Position numbers and translations under genes: made by a program. Source: Leucaena leucocephala (lineage: Eukaryota; Streptophyta; Magnoliopsida; Fabales; Fabaceae). Taken from it: DNA of 64,000 nt. Below, piece after piece: positions 44,670-56,203 of the stretch. Location of the stretch: the NCBI GenBank assembly GCA_037074615.1, contig CM073519.1, positions 31,331,001 through 31,395,000 on the forward strand, read 5' to 3'. The notes under the pieces are model-generated. The model worked only from the letters and a program-made list of their open reading frames with translations. It did not search any database and had not been told where the DNA came from. Numbering within the stretch: the stretch's first letter is position 1; each line of letters opens with the position of its first letter.

Positions 44670-45641
44670 TCTCCTACACATTGTACAGGTGTATCAGCTA
44701 TCTATCAAGGCAAACTGAACTAGTATCCACAAAGAAATCCATACTCCAACACATATAATGAAGGATGGAGAGATTATCATAATTTCATATGGAGGGATTG
44801 AGGTGGAGACAGGAATTTTGAGCAGAATAGATTCAATAATGATATACAAGTGGCTGATCTTCTAAAGCTATAGAAGTACCTTATGCTACAAAGGATGATG
44901 GAATATCTAAGATAATAAAGAGCATTAATATGTTGAATTCAAATATAAACTCCATCAACACAAACTTCTGCTCTAATTTCAAGGACTTGAGATCTACTAT
45001 GGAGAACAATCAAGCCATGACAGAGTCCAGGTTTGCTACCTTTGATAATAAGACATAACAGTGGGAAACAAAAGCTGCAAATATGAATGGCTATGTACTA
45101 TAATGAGCCAATTCCATTAATGATGTTTAGGCAATAATCAATGGAGATATACCTTTGAACACAGTTGTTAACCCTATATCTTTGAATGTCATAAGTTTGA
45201 TAGATGAAGAACAAGTTGGGGAACAAGCTACTTATGTTAATAGTAAAGAGGAATGTGAGGTAGACATTGATTCCAACAGTAGCATTGAGAAGTCTGAAAA
45301 TACAAAAGAAGCACAACCACTGGGGAAGGAAAAAGTTACAAAAAGTCAAATCAATTTTGCCCCAAATTAAGAAAGTTGTGGACAGCTAAATAGCAAGGAA
45401 ACTGTAATGCCTAAAACTATGGATTATGATTTAAGGAATCCTAGAGTGGACATAACTGAAGAAACACAACCAGTAGTAAATTCAGAACTCAAGGAGCAAG
45501 AAACAACCTCTAGGGTAGCTGAGGAAAAGATACATATGAAGGAACTACCTATCCCAAGGGAATTCATGAGCAGCAAGAGGAAGGCCATAGAGGAGTAGAA
45601 CAAGGAAGTGCTTAATTCTTTCAACAAGATTGAAGTGAATG
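44670..45641 (+). pseudogene. Tat-1 gag C-terminal region
   Basis: Continues the Tat-1 frame: NPYSNTYNEGWRDYHNF, later helical FKDLRSTMENNQAMTESRFA, then 45155-45598 in one frame with stops only at 45368-45370 and 45596-45598 (EEQVGEQATYVNSKEECEVD, KEQETTSRVAEEK). It ends LNSFNKIEVNV, the counterpart of DLFSKLEVNIPLLELLKG in the element at 61098, and is cut there by a family-A LTR. The protease start that should follow is not in this window. Confidence 0.82.
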
Positions 45642-48167
45642 TGTCATATCCTAAATTTTTCCTATCTGTATAGTACTGATAGTGGAAAGAGGTTTAGAAG
45701 GGATTATGACGAAGATTAGAAGAAAAGATAAAGGTTAGTGAATCTTGAAGAAAGAAAAAGATTAAAACGCAAAGTAGAAAAGGTTAAAGGAAAAAAAGGA
45801 AAGTAGAAACAAAAGTTGGGCCCTTAAGTGTAATTTTCAAAAGTTAAGGGACTTAAATGCAAATAGCTAAAAGTTCAGGGACTTGAATGAAAATATGAGA
45901 AAGTTAAGCCAGAACAGGCCAAAAATGCCCAAAATCATATCAGACTCAAATTTTAGCAGTAGATAGACAAAAATATTCCGATCAGTTTAATGCAACACAG
46001 AATTTTGATTTTGAGGTCCCGAGTAATTAATATAAATTCCTGAAGTCAGAAGGAATTATTGTAGTATATTTTAGACATCAGAATTAGATGAAACTTTATA
46101 GGAAATTCCTATATTTAATGTAAGAATTTATAAAATTGACAGAGTCAGAAAATGAAATAAAATACCTGATAAATAGGATCGGGTGAGATTTATTGGGATT
46201 TATGCCATAAAGGTAATGAGGCCAATGATCTCATACCAAGGCCCAAATGGCACCATAATGAGCCCAATAAGGTAGTGAGACAGTATGTGGGCCAGAGTCC
46301 AGAGTAGTCCAAGAATAGTGTGAAATTATGAAAATGCCCTTATATGCCCCTATTGTACCAGTGATGGATGGAGGGTATTTTGGTCATTCTGGATAGGCTA
46401 AAAACATGACATATAGTATGAATATGATTAATCAGAGCTAGTATGTGTTCTGAGGCAGTGCAAAGAGGGGTAAAATGATGATTATGCCCTTAGTGTTAAT
46501 ATAGTGCAAGAGAGTGAACTAAGGGCATTTCAGTCATTTCACAAGGGATCTATAATTAAGTTATGGCCTAGTACAAATATTTTAATGATAAGAAGAATCT
46601 GGATACTGGATTTAAGGTCAGAAAGTATATTATGAAGTCTCAAAAAACTTAGAGGTATAAAATAATCCGGTTTGAGGGTCTAAAGTGTAATTTTCAAAAG
46701 TTCAAGGGAGAAATGGTAATTATTAAAAGTTGAGCCAGAAAAGACCCAAAAATGCCCAAAATTAGATTAGTCCCAAATTTTCCCAATAAATAGAGAAATT
46801 TATTCTGATCAGTTTGACGCAACACATAATTTTGATGTGAGGTCCCAAAAAATATATATTAGTTCATAAAGAAATAGAAATTAATACAGTATCCTTTAGA
46901 CTTTAGAATCAGATAAAATTTGGTAGTAAATTCCTATAATTAATATAAGAATTTATGAAATTGACAGAGCTCAAAAAGGAGTTATGTAAAATTTATTATA
47001 GAATTTATAGTAGATTAAAACACCGTATAAATATGTTTTAGGGGAATTTCTCGGGAGTTTAGCCCATGAAGGTAGTGGACCATGTAGAGGGCCTAAAATG
47101 GCATCTTATAGACCCAGTAACATTTTCTGATAAGTATGTGGGTCAGGGCTAATAAGGACCGAGAAAAATATAAAATTAGGAAAATGCCACTGAGTATGCC
47201 ACTGTGTTGTGTCATTGAGTCAGAGTTAGATAAAGGGTATTGTGGTCATTTGACTAAGGTTAGACGATTAAGGAGAGTTCCCAGAATAGTTGATCAAGGT
47301 TAGGGAATACTCTGATGATGTGTTAAAAGATAATAATACCCTTTGAGAAATTAAAGTGAAATCGGACACCGATAAAGAGTCTTGAAGAAAATATAGGGAA
47401 TTTTTATTAGGACTTCTAGGTCTCAGAAAATTATTAAACTTTGAAAGGGAGTTATTTTATATTATAATAAATTTCTAAAAATGTTAGAACCATTAAAAGA
47501 GGTATCTACCATTTATTTCAAAATCAAGATATTTTAAGGATACATGGTAAAGGAAATACCTTGGAATATGTGCCAAAAATAAGGGGATGGATTTGGACAG
47601 CCAATATGGTGTCCCATGTTTTTGAGCCCATGAATACTTTGTGCAGATTTAAAAAAAAAACAAGAAGAAACTTCATGAATGGAAAGGTGGCATAATGTTT
47701 ATTGTTTGGGTTCCACCTAATGCTCACTTACACAACATGGAAGCAAGGATAAGGAAGAAGAATTGAAGCATGTGATATGTTAGAATAAAATAATGTGAAG
47801 ATTAAATGTGAGCCATTAGATCAAATAGTGCATAAAGTAATCTTGGCCATTGATTCCCATGACATTTTTCTATAAATACCCCCTCAAATTTGAAACCAAA
47901 CTGTGGCATGTCAACCCTTGGGGAAACTCTTGCAAAATAGAAACTCAAGCCAAGACAGAGAAGATTTAAGGTACCAAAGTTCAAGCAAGCTAGAGATTAA
48001 AGGTAAGCAATCTATCCTAGCTTATCTTCCTTTGACTTGGGAGCTTGAACTTAGGGCTTTCATGGGGAAAAAGTTGAGTTTTCTCTAAGGTGTTTGTGCT
48101 ATCCAAAAACCTTAGATGAAAGGGGAAAGAAGAAATTAAAGTTACAGATAGGTGATTGAAGCTTAAA
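45642..48167 (+). mobile_element. Chimeric family-A LTR, plus orientation, first part
   Basis: Starts TGTCATATCC at 45642. 45830-46600 is family-A/B-like U3. Around 46690-47330 a second, related U3 segment follows that resembles the family-B U3 (compare 35640-36170), offset by about 855 bp. After 47340 it returns to family-A sequence, with TATA TCTATAAATA at 47870. It is interrupted at 48167 by LARD-1 and resumes at 59601. Confidence 0.8.
48163..48167 (+). repeat. Target-site duplication TTAAA, left
   Basis: TTAAA before LARD-1; repeated at 59596-59600. Confidence 0.93.
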
Positions 48168-51100
48168 TGTAACATCCTTACTTTTATACGTCTTAGGGAC
48201 CATTCAGTAGCATTTAGAACCACTTACAAGACCTTGGAAGTCCATTAACCAAATATGGAATTTTACTTTCTCGGGTTACAGTTCAGATGGTATTACAGAT
48301 TACGCAACAAACTTAAAAAAATCATAATTAATTCTACAAAACTCAAAATGAAGTGGTTCAAAAAGCTACATGAACATAACATCTTGAAGTTTAAGGGAAA
48401 AAGAATTTATAGACCAAATGATTAACCAATTGATACACTTTATTCGTTGAAGTTTACTGTTCATTTGGTCAAAACTCTGGACATAGGTTCTGGTCCCTTA
48501 TTTTGGAAAATCATTTCTCTTGATATACGCATCCAAATGAAATGTTCTACCTATGAACTTAAAGCTATGGATGTGTGCTACATGCTCATAAAATTTAGTG
48601 AACTAATTCCTTCATTTGCTAGGTCAAACTGAAGCTACAATAAAACTGCTTCAGGGCCTACGTTTTTACCATTTCAGTTTCTTTTCTTTCATTTCCAATG
48701 ATTGTTTCAGCATGCGCAAGCCATCAAATAAGCTTCTTAACATTCATATACATCATGTACATATGCCATAAGTATTACAATAGTTTCATCACATAAATGG
48801 ACACCTTACATGGCATTTACATACATGGACAATTTATAGTATATGCTAAAATCTCAATACTTCACTTCCTTTCTTCCATTCTTTAGCTCTTCTCCATGCA
48901 TACCTTTTATTCATGCTTGACCTAAATTGGTTGGTTATGGGAGAGTGAGATTCTAGGGAATCTCAGTAGCAAACATTACCACTTAAATATGCAAGATGGA
49001 TGCTAATGCATGATATGTAATTTCAATAAACTTTCTTTGGTTAGTGACATGCTATCATGCTATATACTTTTACATAAAGTGCATGGCCATGGAAAACATG
49101 TTATTCACAATACATTGAACATCATTAATCATGTCACAACATCATTCAAACATCACATACCTGTCAACACATAAGCATACCACATCAAGCACATAAAGAG
49201 ATAAGTTCACTACCTTGCACTTAAGCTTTTCTCTTGACCTTTAGCCCTTGCTCCCTATCTTTCCAACCATGAAGAATTTATGTCCATCACTTCCCAACAT
49301 CTTCTTGGATGTTTCATGGTCCTAAACACATTCATATTCATCACATAACTCATTGGGACTCATGAACTCCAACCATGTTCAAGACTAACTTTGTTACACT
49401 CTTTATTGTCATAACTTTCTCTAATTTTCACTAATCCACTTGGCTCTTGAACCAATTGATGTCTTGACTTTACCCTACACAATTTCATCTTTTGAATCCA
49501 TTTATGAGCTTAGAATCATGAAATTCGAGCTCCTTCATGGCCTACTATACAGAACTGAACATAAGCACACAATTCTTTCAAAAATTCTCATTTTGATTCT
49601 AATGCTTCCCATACTTGTTTCTCCACTTTACCCCACACAACTTTTCATTTTAAAACCATTGGAGCCATCAAAATCATGAAATTCCAATCACTGTTCATGT
49701 GAGTGAACAGTAACCGTAAGGAATCTCAAAGACTACAACGTTGAGATCTTAGTGTTTCCAAGGTTCAAAACCTTTCCAATCCTACACAAAATCATCATAC
49801 AAACTCAATGGAAGCATTAAATTATTGAAATTCAATTTCCTTCCCTCATGAACAGTGCAGACCGAACAGGGCACACCATGGCAAAGTCAAGAATATCAAT
49901 TTGATTCAACAACCAACCACTTAACTAGCTTGTTTAAGCTTCAATCATATGGTTCTAACTTTAATTTCTTCTTTCCCCTTTCCTTTAAGGTTTTTGGGCA
50001 GCACCTTCCCTTAGAGAAAACTCAACTTTTTCCCCTTGAAAACCCTAAGTTCAAGCTCCCAAATCAAAGGAGAATAAGTTAGGAAAAATTGCTTACCTTT
50101 AATCTCTAGTTTGCTTGAACTTTGGAACCTTGAATCTTCTTTGTCTTTGCTTGAGATTCCATTTTGCAAGAGTTTCCCCAAGGGTCCATGAATCCACGGT
50201 TTGCTGCAGAATGAGGGGGTATTTATAGCCAAAATCCAAGAAAAATGGATGGCCAAGATTGATTTGGTTACTATTTGATCTAAAGGCCCACATTTAATCT
50301 TGGATTTAACTTTTTCATACAATAATAATTATGACATCATGTGGGACAGCTCATGGGACACCTATGAAGGTTAGGTGGCATGCTGCCCATGCAAGGAACC
50401 TTCTGGAGAAATTCCAGTCCAATCCGGTATCGATCAGTGCAGTTTCACAACAACCGGACTGTGTTCAGTTCCTAATTTTTTATAATATACCAGGATATGT
50501 ATTCTATCTTGGAAATTAATGTCTAGGCTTCTCACACATTGACATACTTTTATTGGCACAACTTAATTACAGATCCCTTGGAAAATGACCAAAATACCCT
50601 TGATGTCCTTTCTTGTACTATATTGACCCTTAGGGCATAATTGTCATTTCACCCCTATTTGTACTGCCTCAGGGCATATATTGTCTCAACTAATCATATT
50701 TATACCATGTGCCACATTTTTAGCCTGTCCCAGATGACCAAAATGCCCTTCATCCATCTCTGGTACAATTTGGGCATCCAGGGGCATTTTTGTAATTTCA
50801 CCCTTTTTCTGGCACTGGCCCCTTCTACTGATAGACTAGTACCCTGGGTTTTGGGTCCTTCTTGGCGTCATTATGGGCCTATTTATGAGGTCATATGATC
50901 TCATTCTATCCAGGCTTACATACCGATAAGTTCCATTATCGGATCACGGGTGTTAACAAACTCCTGTCAAAATTCACTGATATGTGAATAACTTTTTATA
51001 CAGAACTTCTTCTGGAGTTCTGTCAGATCTAGGATATCTGACACTATAGGGCACACTTTCCTCTAATTTACCCACTTATATCTGAAGTCCATGAAATCTG

Positions 51101-51557
51101 ATAAAATTTCAGATAACTTTTAGACTATCAGATAAATATCTGCTGTCTGGAGCCCTAATAAAATTTCTGTATCATGTCAGATTATCCAGCATACCTTCCT
51201 CTATTTATTGATGGAATATGGGACTAAAATACTTCTGGGCAGTTCTAACCCTTTTCGGGCTGATCTTTCTATAATTACAATTTTGCCCTTGAACTTTTCT
51301 CTTGATTACATTTATGTCCCTAACTTTTTGGATATTTACATTTAGGTCCGTAAACTTTTGGAAATTACAACTTTTGGCCCAACATTTATTTCTACTTTAA
51401 CTTTTGGCCTTTAACCTTTTCCAATTTGCATTTAGGTCCTTCTCTTTCTTTAAGACTTATCTAACCTTTATTATTTCGTCTGATCTTCGTCATAATTCTT
51501 TCTAAACCTCTTTCCACTATCAGTACCATACAGATAGGGAAAATTTAGGATATGACA
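48168..51557 (-). mobile_element. LARD-1 3' LTR
   Basis: Plus strand TGTAACATCC to GGATATGACA. TATA block reversed at 50220-50228. Confidence 0.94.
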
Positions 51558-51572
51558 GTTCTACCCCCCTTA
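51558..51572 (-). other. LARD-1 polypurine tract
   Basis: Complement reads AAGGGGGGTAGAAC directly before the 3' LTR in element sense; same motif at 1031-1042. Confidence 0.85.
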
Positions 51573-52200
51573 AAATAAATTTCGTCCTCGAAATTTAATC
51601 AACACCTCAATCAAGGATTGGGGTATTTACCTCTTATCTTTCATCGTGACATATTAACGGAGTTCTTTATATATCCGCAATTCTTCATATCTTACTATGA
51701 TCATCCTTTTGTCATGAATCAACTCACTTAGAGTTGAACTCCAATTCATTCTATTACTTAGCTTCTTGCTATGCATTTATCTACATATGGACTCCTCACT
51801 ATACTGGACTTGTGAGTAGCGTCCATTTCTTTCATATTAAACTCTCTCGAATATTGCTATATTCTGGAGCTTGTACTAACTATTCATCATATTTCTTAGT
51901 ACAATCACTTATTGCTCAGTTGAGTATCTAGCAGAATTCTCTGAATATCCACAAACTTTAACTCTCATTCTCATATCATTATACATTCTTATCATCTTTA
52001 AAAACTCATCATAATACAGAGAGAGGACTTATATCATTATTCTTTCTTTCATTGCTCTACTGCTAGCAGGAGCACATATGAGCATATAGGAGCACATACT
52101 CTAACATGCATAACGCCTGGCTAACGTGTTATAGGACTACATACCTGCTCATGAATGAAAAGCTCTAACATTGAAGCTCAAGCATTCCTTCTCTTAATAT

Positions 52201-52276
52201 GCACAACTCTAACACTCGGAGCTTGCACAGCTCTAACACTCAGAGCTTTCACTGCTCTAACATTCGGAGCTTTAGC
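52201..52276 (-). repeat. 24-bp tandem repeat in LARD-1, coding-like period
   Basis: About three units of GCTCTAACACTCGGAGCTTG type, 24 bp each (three from about 52206, 52230 and 52254). In element sense 24 bp is eight codons, and one frame reads as an octapeptide repeat (KAPNVRAV, KALSVRAV, QAPSVRVV) with no stop. It could be a relic of a repetitive protein segment or a chance property. Confidence 0.7.
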
Positions 52277-52683
52277 ATATTCTGTAAACATCACATAATG
52301 TAACGTAACATAAGGCCAGGCATTCTATGCAAGGAGTGGAAGCTCTCAAAGCTCTTATTTGCTCTTTCACATGTAGCTCATCATTCAAACATCTTATCTT
52401 TTGTGGAACGGAAGCCTCTCTATCTGTTTACAAAGCTAGCTATACAGCCGCTTCTCAAGGCATATCTTCTCATTTCGTATCTTTCATGACATAAAATGGC
52501 ATATCTGGCCAAATCTGGCTATATCATAGTTCATCTTTCAAATCCATTTCATTTGGACTTGACATAAGGGTTATAGTCTCTTACTATTCATATCCCTTTT
52601 TAACTTTTCATAGCTCTTTCTATCATCTTACATAGCTCTGTGCACATATGCCAATTTCAATGGCATGTACACACTTTTCCATC

Positions 52684-52786
52684 ACTTCCCAGGGGGTCAC
52701 CCATCATTGAATTACCCTTACCTGAGCACGCTTAACTAAAATGTGCAGATAAAAATTTGAAGCACTGGTGCTTACAGGCTTCAACC
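52684..52786 (-). ncRNA. 5S rRNA-like sequence inside LARD-1
   Basis: On the plus strand ACTTCCCAGGGGGTCACCC and the next bases match the complement of plant 5S rRNA at 21 of 22 positions (internal C-box region, GATGGGTGACC on the minus strand). At 52725-52737 AGCACGCTTAACT matches perfectly (A-box region). The spacing between the blocks equals that of 5S rRNA with no gap. A weaker match follows to about 52786, near the 5S 5' end, so the whole is about 103 bp and collinear with the gene. The middle is diverged. Sense is the same as LARD-1. It is a pseudo-5S; activity is unknown. Cassandra TRIM elements carry a 5S domain in their LTRs; here it lies in the internal domain. Confidence 0.75.
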
Positions 52787-55375
52787 CTGGTACTTTATTA
52801 TCTTAGACCCATCTTATAATATCTCTTTTGGATCTATCTGGCCTTCTAATCTCTTTGTCCTCATCTGGAGGATCTATTTGTCTCTTATTTTCTGTAATCT
52901 CATCATAAGGATCTCTTCTCATATCTTATGTAATATTCCCATAAATCCTTGGGACTCAACATTAACAACTTTAACTTTGATCACTTAGTTCCTGATACGT
53001 GTAAGGAGATTCTGAGTTCAATCCCTGATAGTAATAAGGCTATCTGAAACTAGCATCATGGGTACTCTCTCCGTTATGAGTTAATCAACTTGTGAAGCTT
53101 CTATACCTTAACTTTTCCTTGGTATTTGTCCTTCCAAAGAAATACTGTACTTATGGCTCATTACTTTCTTGCTCTAGGCTTGGTCTACTGCGACCCTCGG
53201 GATCTACTACGATCAACCGTAAGCCTTTCAGGATCTAACTGTGACCCTCTGAGCCATACTAGGATATAACTGCAATCCTCCAGAATCTACTACGATTTCA
53301 TTGTACTGTATTCTCATCTCTGGAAGACCTAAAACAACGGACAAAGTTACAAAGTTAGTCACTTCCACATGGTTGTTAACTCCACAGATAATTCCCTAAA
53401 AATGGTCACAGAAGCCAATATTATCTATTAAGACTTCACTCATTTCCTCTATCACTCAGGAACTTCTCATATCATTTTCATCTTTATAACTTACTAGATC
53501 CATCACTACAGAGAGCTACATAGGCTCTACCATGCACATATCTATCATAATCTATTTATCTCATCAGAGGGACCTTACTTTATCTGAGTTATACTTTCCC
53601 ATCTCTTAGCTTTATTTTAAAAGCAATCTTACTCTATTGCAAGAGCAATCTAGCTCTATTGCAAAAACATTAACTTATATTACTTAAAAACTGCTCTTTC
53701 TTAAAGCCATATCATCTTTCATAACTGCGTCTCATTTCCTTTCCCATTGACTATCATAATCTGATCATAAATTCTCTTTCTATCTTCTAAGAATCAAGTA
53801 GCTAACTTTCTAGTTTAGCACTTTGTTATTGCTTCATTCTTGCTAAGTTGAATTATTTAATTGCATGTCATAGGGCATAGGAGCAACATAACTTTCTCAT
53901 CTGGTATACTCTACCCTGCATGTAATGTAAAGGGAAGTATTCATTTATCATAGCATACTGAACTTGTATAATATGCAAGGAGATACAATCCTATAAACAT
54001 TCTCTACATGCGTGTCATCATATGACAACTGCAATGAGATGCAATTTCTTATTATAACTTATGGCAACATAAGCCATACCACTATCACATACATCTGCTC
54101 AACCATCCCTTATACTCACATTGCAATTAAATAATTAACCAAGTAGACTTTAAAGTATTATGTTCCTTCATTACCTTAATCACTAGGTCCTGATCATTTA
54201 TTCAGGAACCTAAATCATTTACTTGTTTCACTTAGGTTGCCACTTTACCCTCTTATTAGGGTATAGACTCAACCCTTATTTACTCTTTCTTACATAAGGA
54301 ATAGGGGAGTCACTTCATCTTTTAATCTATGGCTACCTTACTAGGCCATATTTATTCTATCATATTATCCCTTATTGCCTGTAAGATTTCTATGTCTCTA
54401 GCCTGAAGGATTTATGTGTCTTTGGCCTCACAACTATCCATAACTGAGTCAGCTATTCTCTTTCAGCTAACTGAGGAAAGTTTGCCTCCTATCTTTATGC
54501 CATTTGTACTTCTACATTTCTCTTATCCTCCTGGATTACTAACAGGCGAGAGAAAGTAACTCTTATTAAGCCTCAAGATTCATATGAATGAACTCGATTA
54601 AGTATCCATCAAAAGAGTTCTCTTCCCTTAACTCTAACCCTTAACTTCATGTTCACCCTTCTCTAATTGAGAGGAATGCTTCTTTTAAACTTTCTGAGAA
54701 AAACTTCTCAAGTGAGCGGATCATTCTTCATCTCATATGGAGTAACTTCTGTATCTCTTAATTCTTTTAACTCTTTCTATCTATCTGTCTTAGTCTGTTT
54801 TTGACTGGACGATGATCCCTTTCTGGTCTGTCTTTGGATCCTGACTAATTTAAGTCACTTGGATTTCCTTCATCATCTAACATTACTTTTGTCCTCTAGG
54901 GTGATATATGCTAGGTGTACTGGGTTACTGTCTCTTCGTGATGTGATCCCTCTGTTTAGGAATATTAACTTTCTGTCTATTAGCCTTCACGTCTTTAACC
55001 TTAGGCTGTGTATTAAATCATTCTTAGGCAAGTCCTATTCTAACTTCTCATTATTCTTTTCCGTAAAGACTATCTACACAAAGTCTTTTGTACTGTAGAT
55101 CAACTCCTGATGATCATACAGAGGATCTACTGTTGAACCTCTTCTTAAACTGATCTTCTGTATCTTAGTGCTTCGTACTGTTTAACTTGCCTATACTCTG
55201 TGCTAAATCTCTAACTGATAGACTTTAGTGAGATTGGCATCTTTAGTCTCATGACACTTGACTTACTATCATCTCATACCTATCCTCTAAAGTATATTAG
55301 GTTAATGCCCTCTACTATATGTCTGTTTATCATTCCTGCTATAGCATTGAGAATCTGCAGATAACTAACTGTTCT

Positions 55376-56029
55376 TAATCTCTATTTCTGTCCATCCCTT
55401 GACCTAGATTGAGTAATTCACTCTCCATAGCTTTCTTCAGACCATATGGTCAACACTATCTGTCTTTAATGAAGAAGGCTGGGGTTGACTAGGACTAGCA
55501 ACATCCCACTGATCTTTCTCTATAAAGTCACATATTCTTAGACTTTGGGAATGGACAAGAATTATCATAGGCTCTAACTGGATGTCTGAATTAGGGGACT
55601 GTTGTATCTTAATTATCATAAATCTATCCTCAAACTCTGGTAGAGGAGGAATAATATATGGTCTACCCATAATCCAGTACTAGTACTCAGCTTCCTCAGC
55701 CATAATTTATCATCTCGTAAGAGGGATAAAGCTTATATCAGGGTTAGAGGGCACTCTAACAATCCTTATACTATATAGAGTCACTAGACTCAATATCATA
55801 TGGTGCATTCACGGCTTCAGAATGAATCTCTCCATCACCTCCAGACTGTAGGTTTAAGTCTACAGAAACATCTATAGAGACTTTCCTGACTGATCCTCAT
55901 ACTCTCCTCTGAACTCTCTTCATTGTCTGAAGGATCAAAGTCTGGATGTACATCATATCCATATATCACTACTAGCCTGGGGTTTCCCTTATTAACTGAA
56001 GCCTCTGACTTAATATTATGGAATCTCAT
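55376..56029 (-). pseudogene. Conserved unrecognised LARD reading frame (LARD-1 copy)
   Basis: ATG complementary to 56027-56029, 160 bp inside the PBS. The first 64 codons are open (MRFHNIKSEASVNKGNPRLV, then SDNEESSEESM); after a shift the VDLNLQSGGDGEIHSE segment of LARD-2 follows in another frame; 55437-55670 continues with GRPYIIPPLPEFEDRFMI and LRICDFIEKDQWD. Start, order and acidic segments agree with the LARD-2 copy, so it descends from a real coding region in the ancestor. No family recognised. Confidence 0.55.
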
Positions 56030-56188
56030 ATCTATTATTGCAATATTTGCTTAATTAAGCAATGTTAACCACCCCATAACATACCCTACCTTAATAAAAT
56101 ACTTACTGTTTAGGGTTAGGGTATGGGTATAATCTCAAATCAGTCCATAAATAATCTATTCAGAGAATTTCTTAAGCCATAATCCTAT

Positions 56189-56200
56189 GCTCTGATACCA
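56189..56200 (-). other. LARD-1 primer binding site (tRNA-iMet)
   Basis: Complement reads TGGTATCAGAGC, three bases after the 5' LTR end in element sense. Confidence 0.92.
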
Positions 56201-56203
56201 TAA

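Larger units (their letters stand above)
51573..56203 (-). mobile_element. LARD-1 internal domain
   Basis: 4.6 kb without pol. In element sense: PBS, short leader, unrecognised reading frame (56029-55376), then a long stretch of broken, coding-like text with repeated stops (for example a helical LQARDIEILQAIRDN near 54370-54420), the 5S-like sequence (52786-52684), a 24-bp repeat (52276-52201), the piece shared with 827-1042, and the polypurine tract. The plus-strand short frames at 51734 and 54859 have no recognisable content. Confidence 0.85.

Noticed and set aside
50641..50898. 85-residue frame repeated in several LTRs (also 58679-58936 and 18675-18914)
   Set aside because: Lies in U3 antisense to the element; repeated only because the LTR is repeated, and no protein family is suggested.
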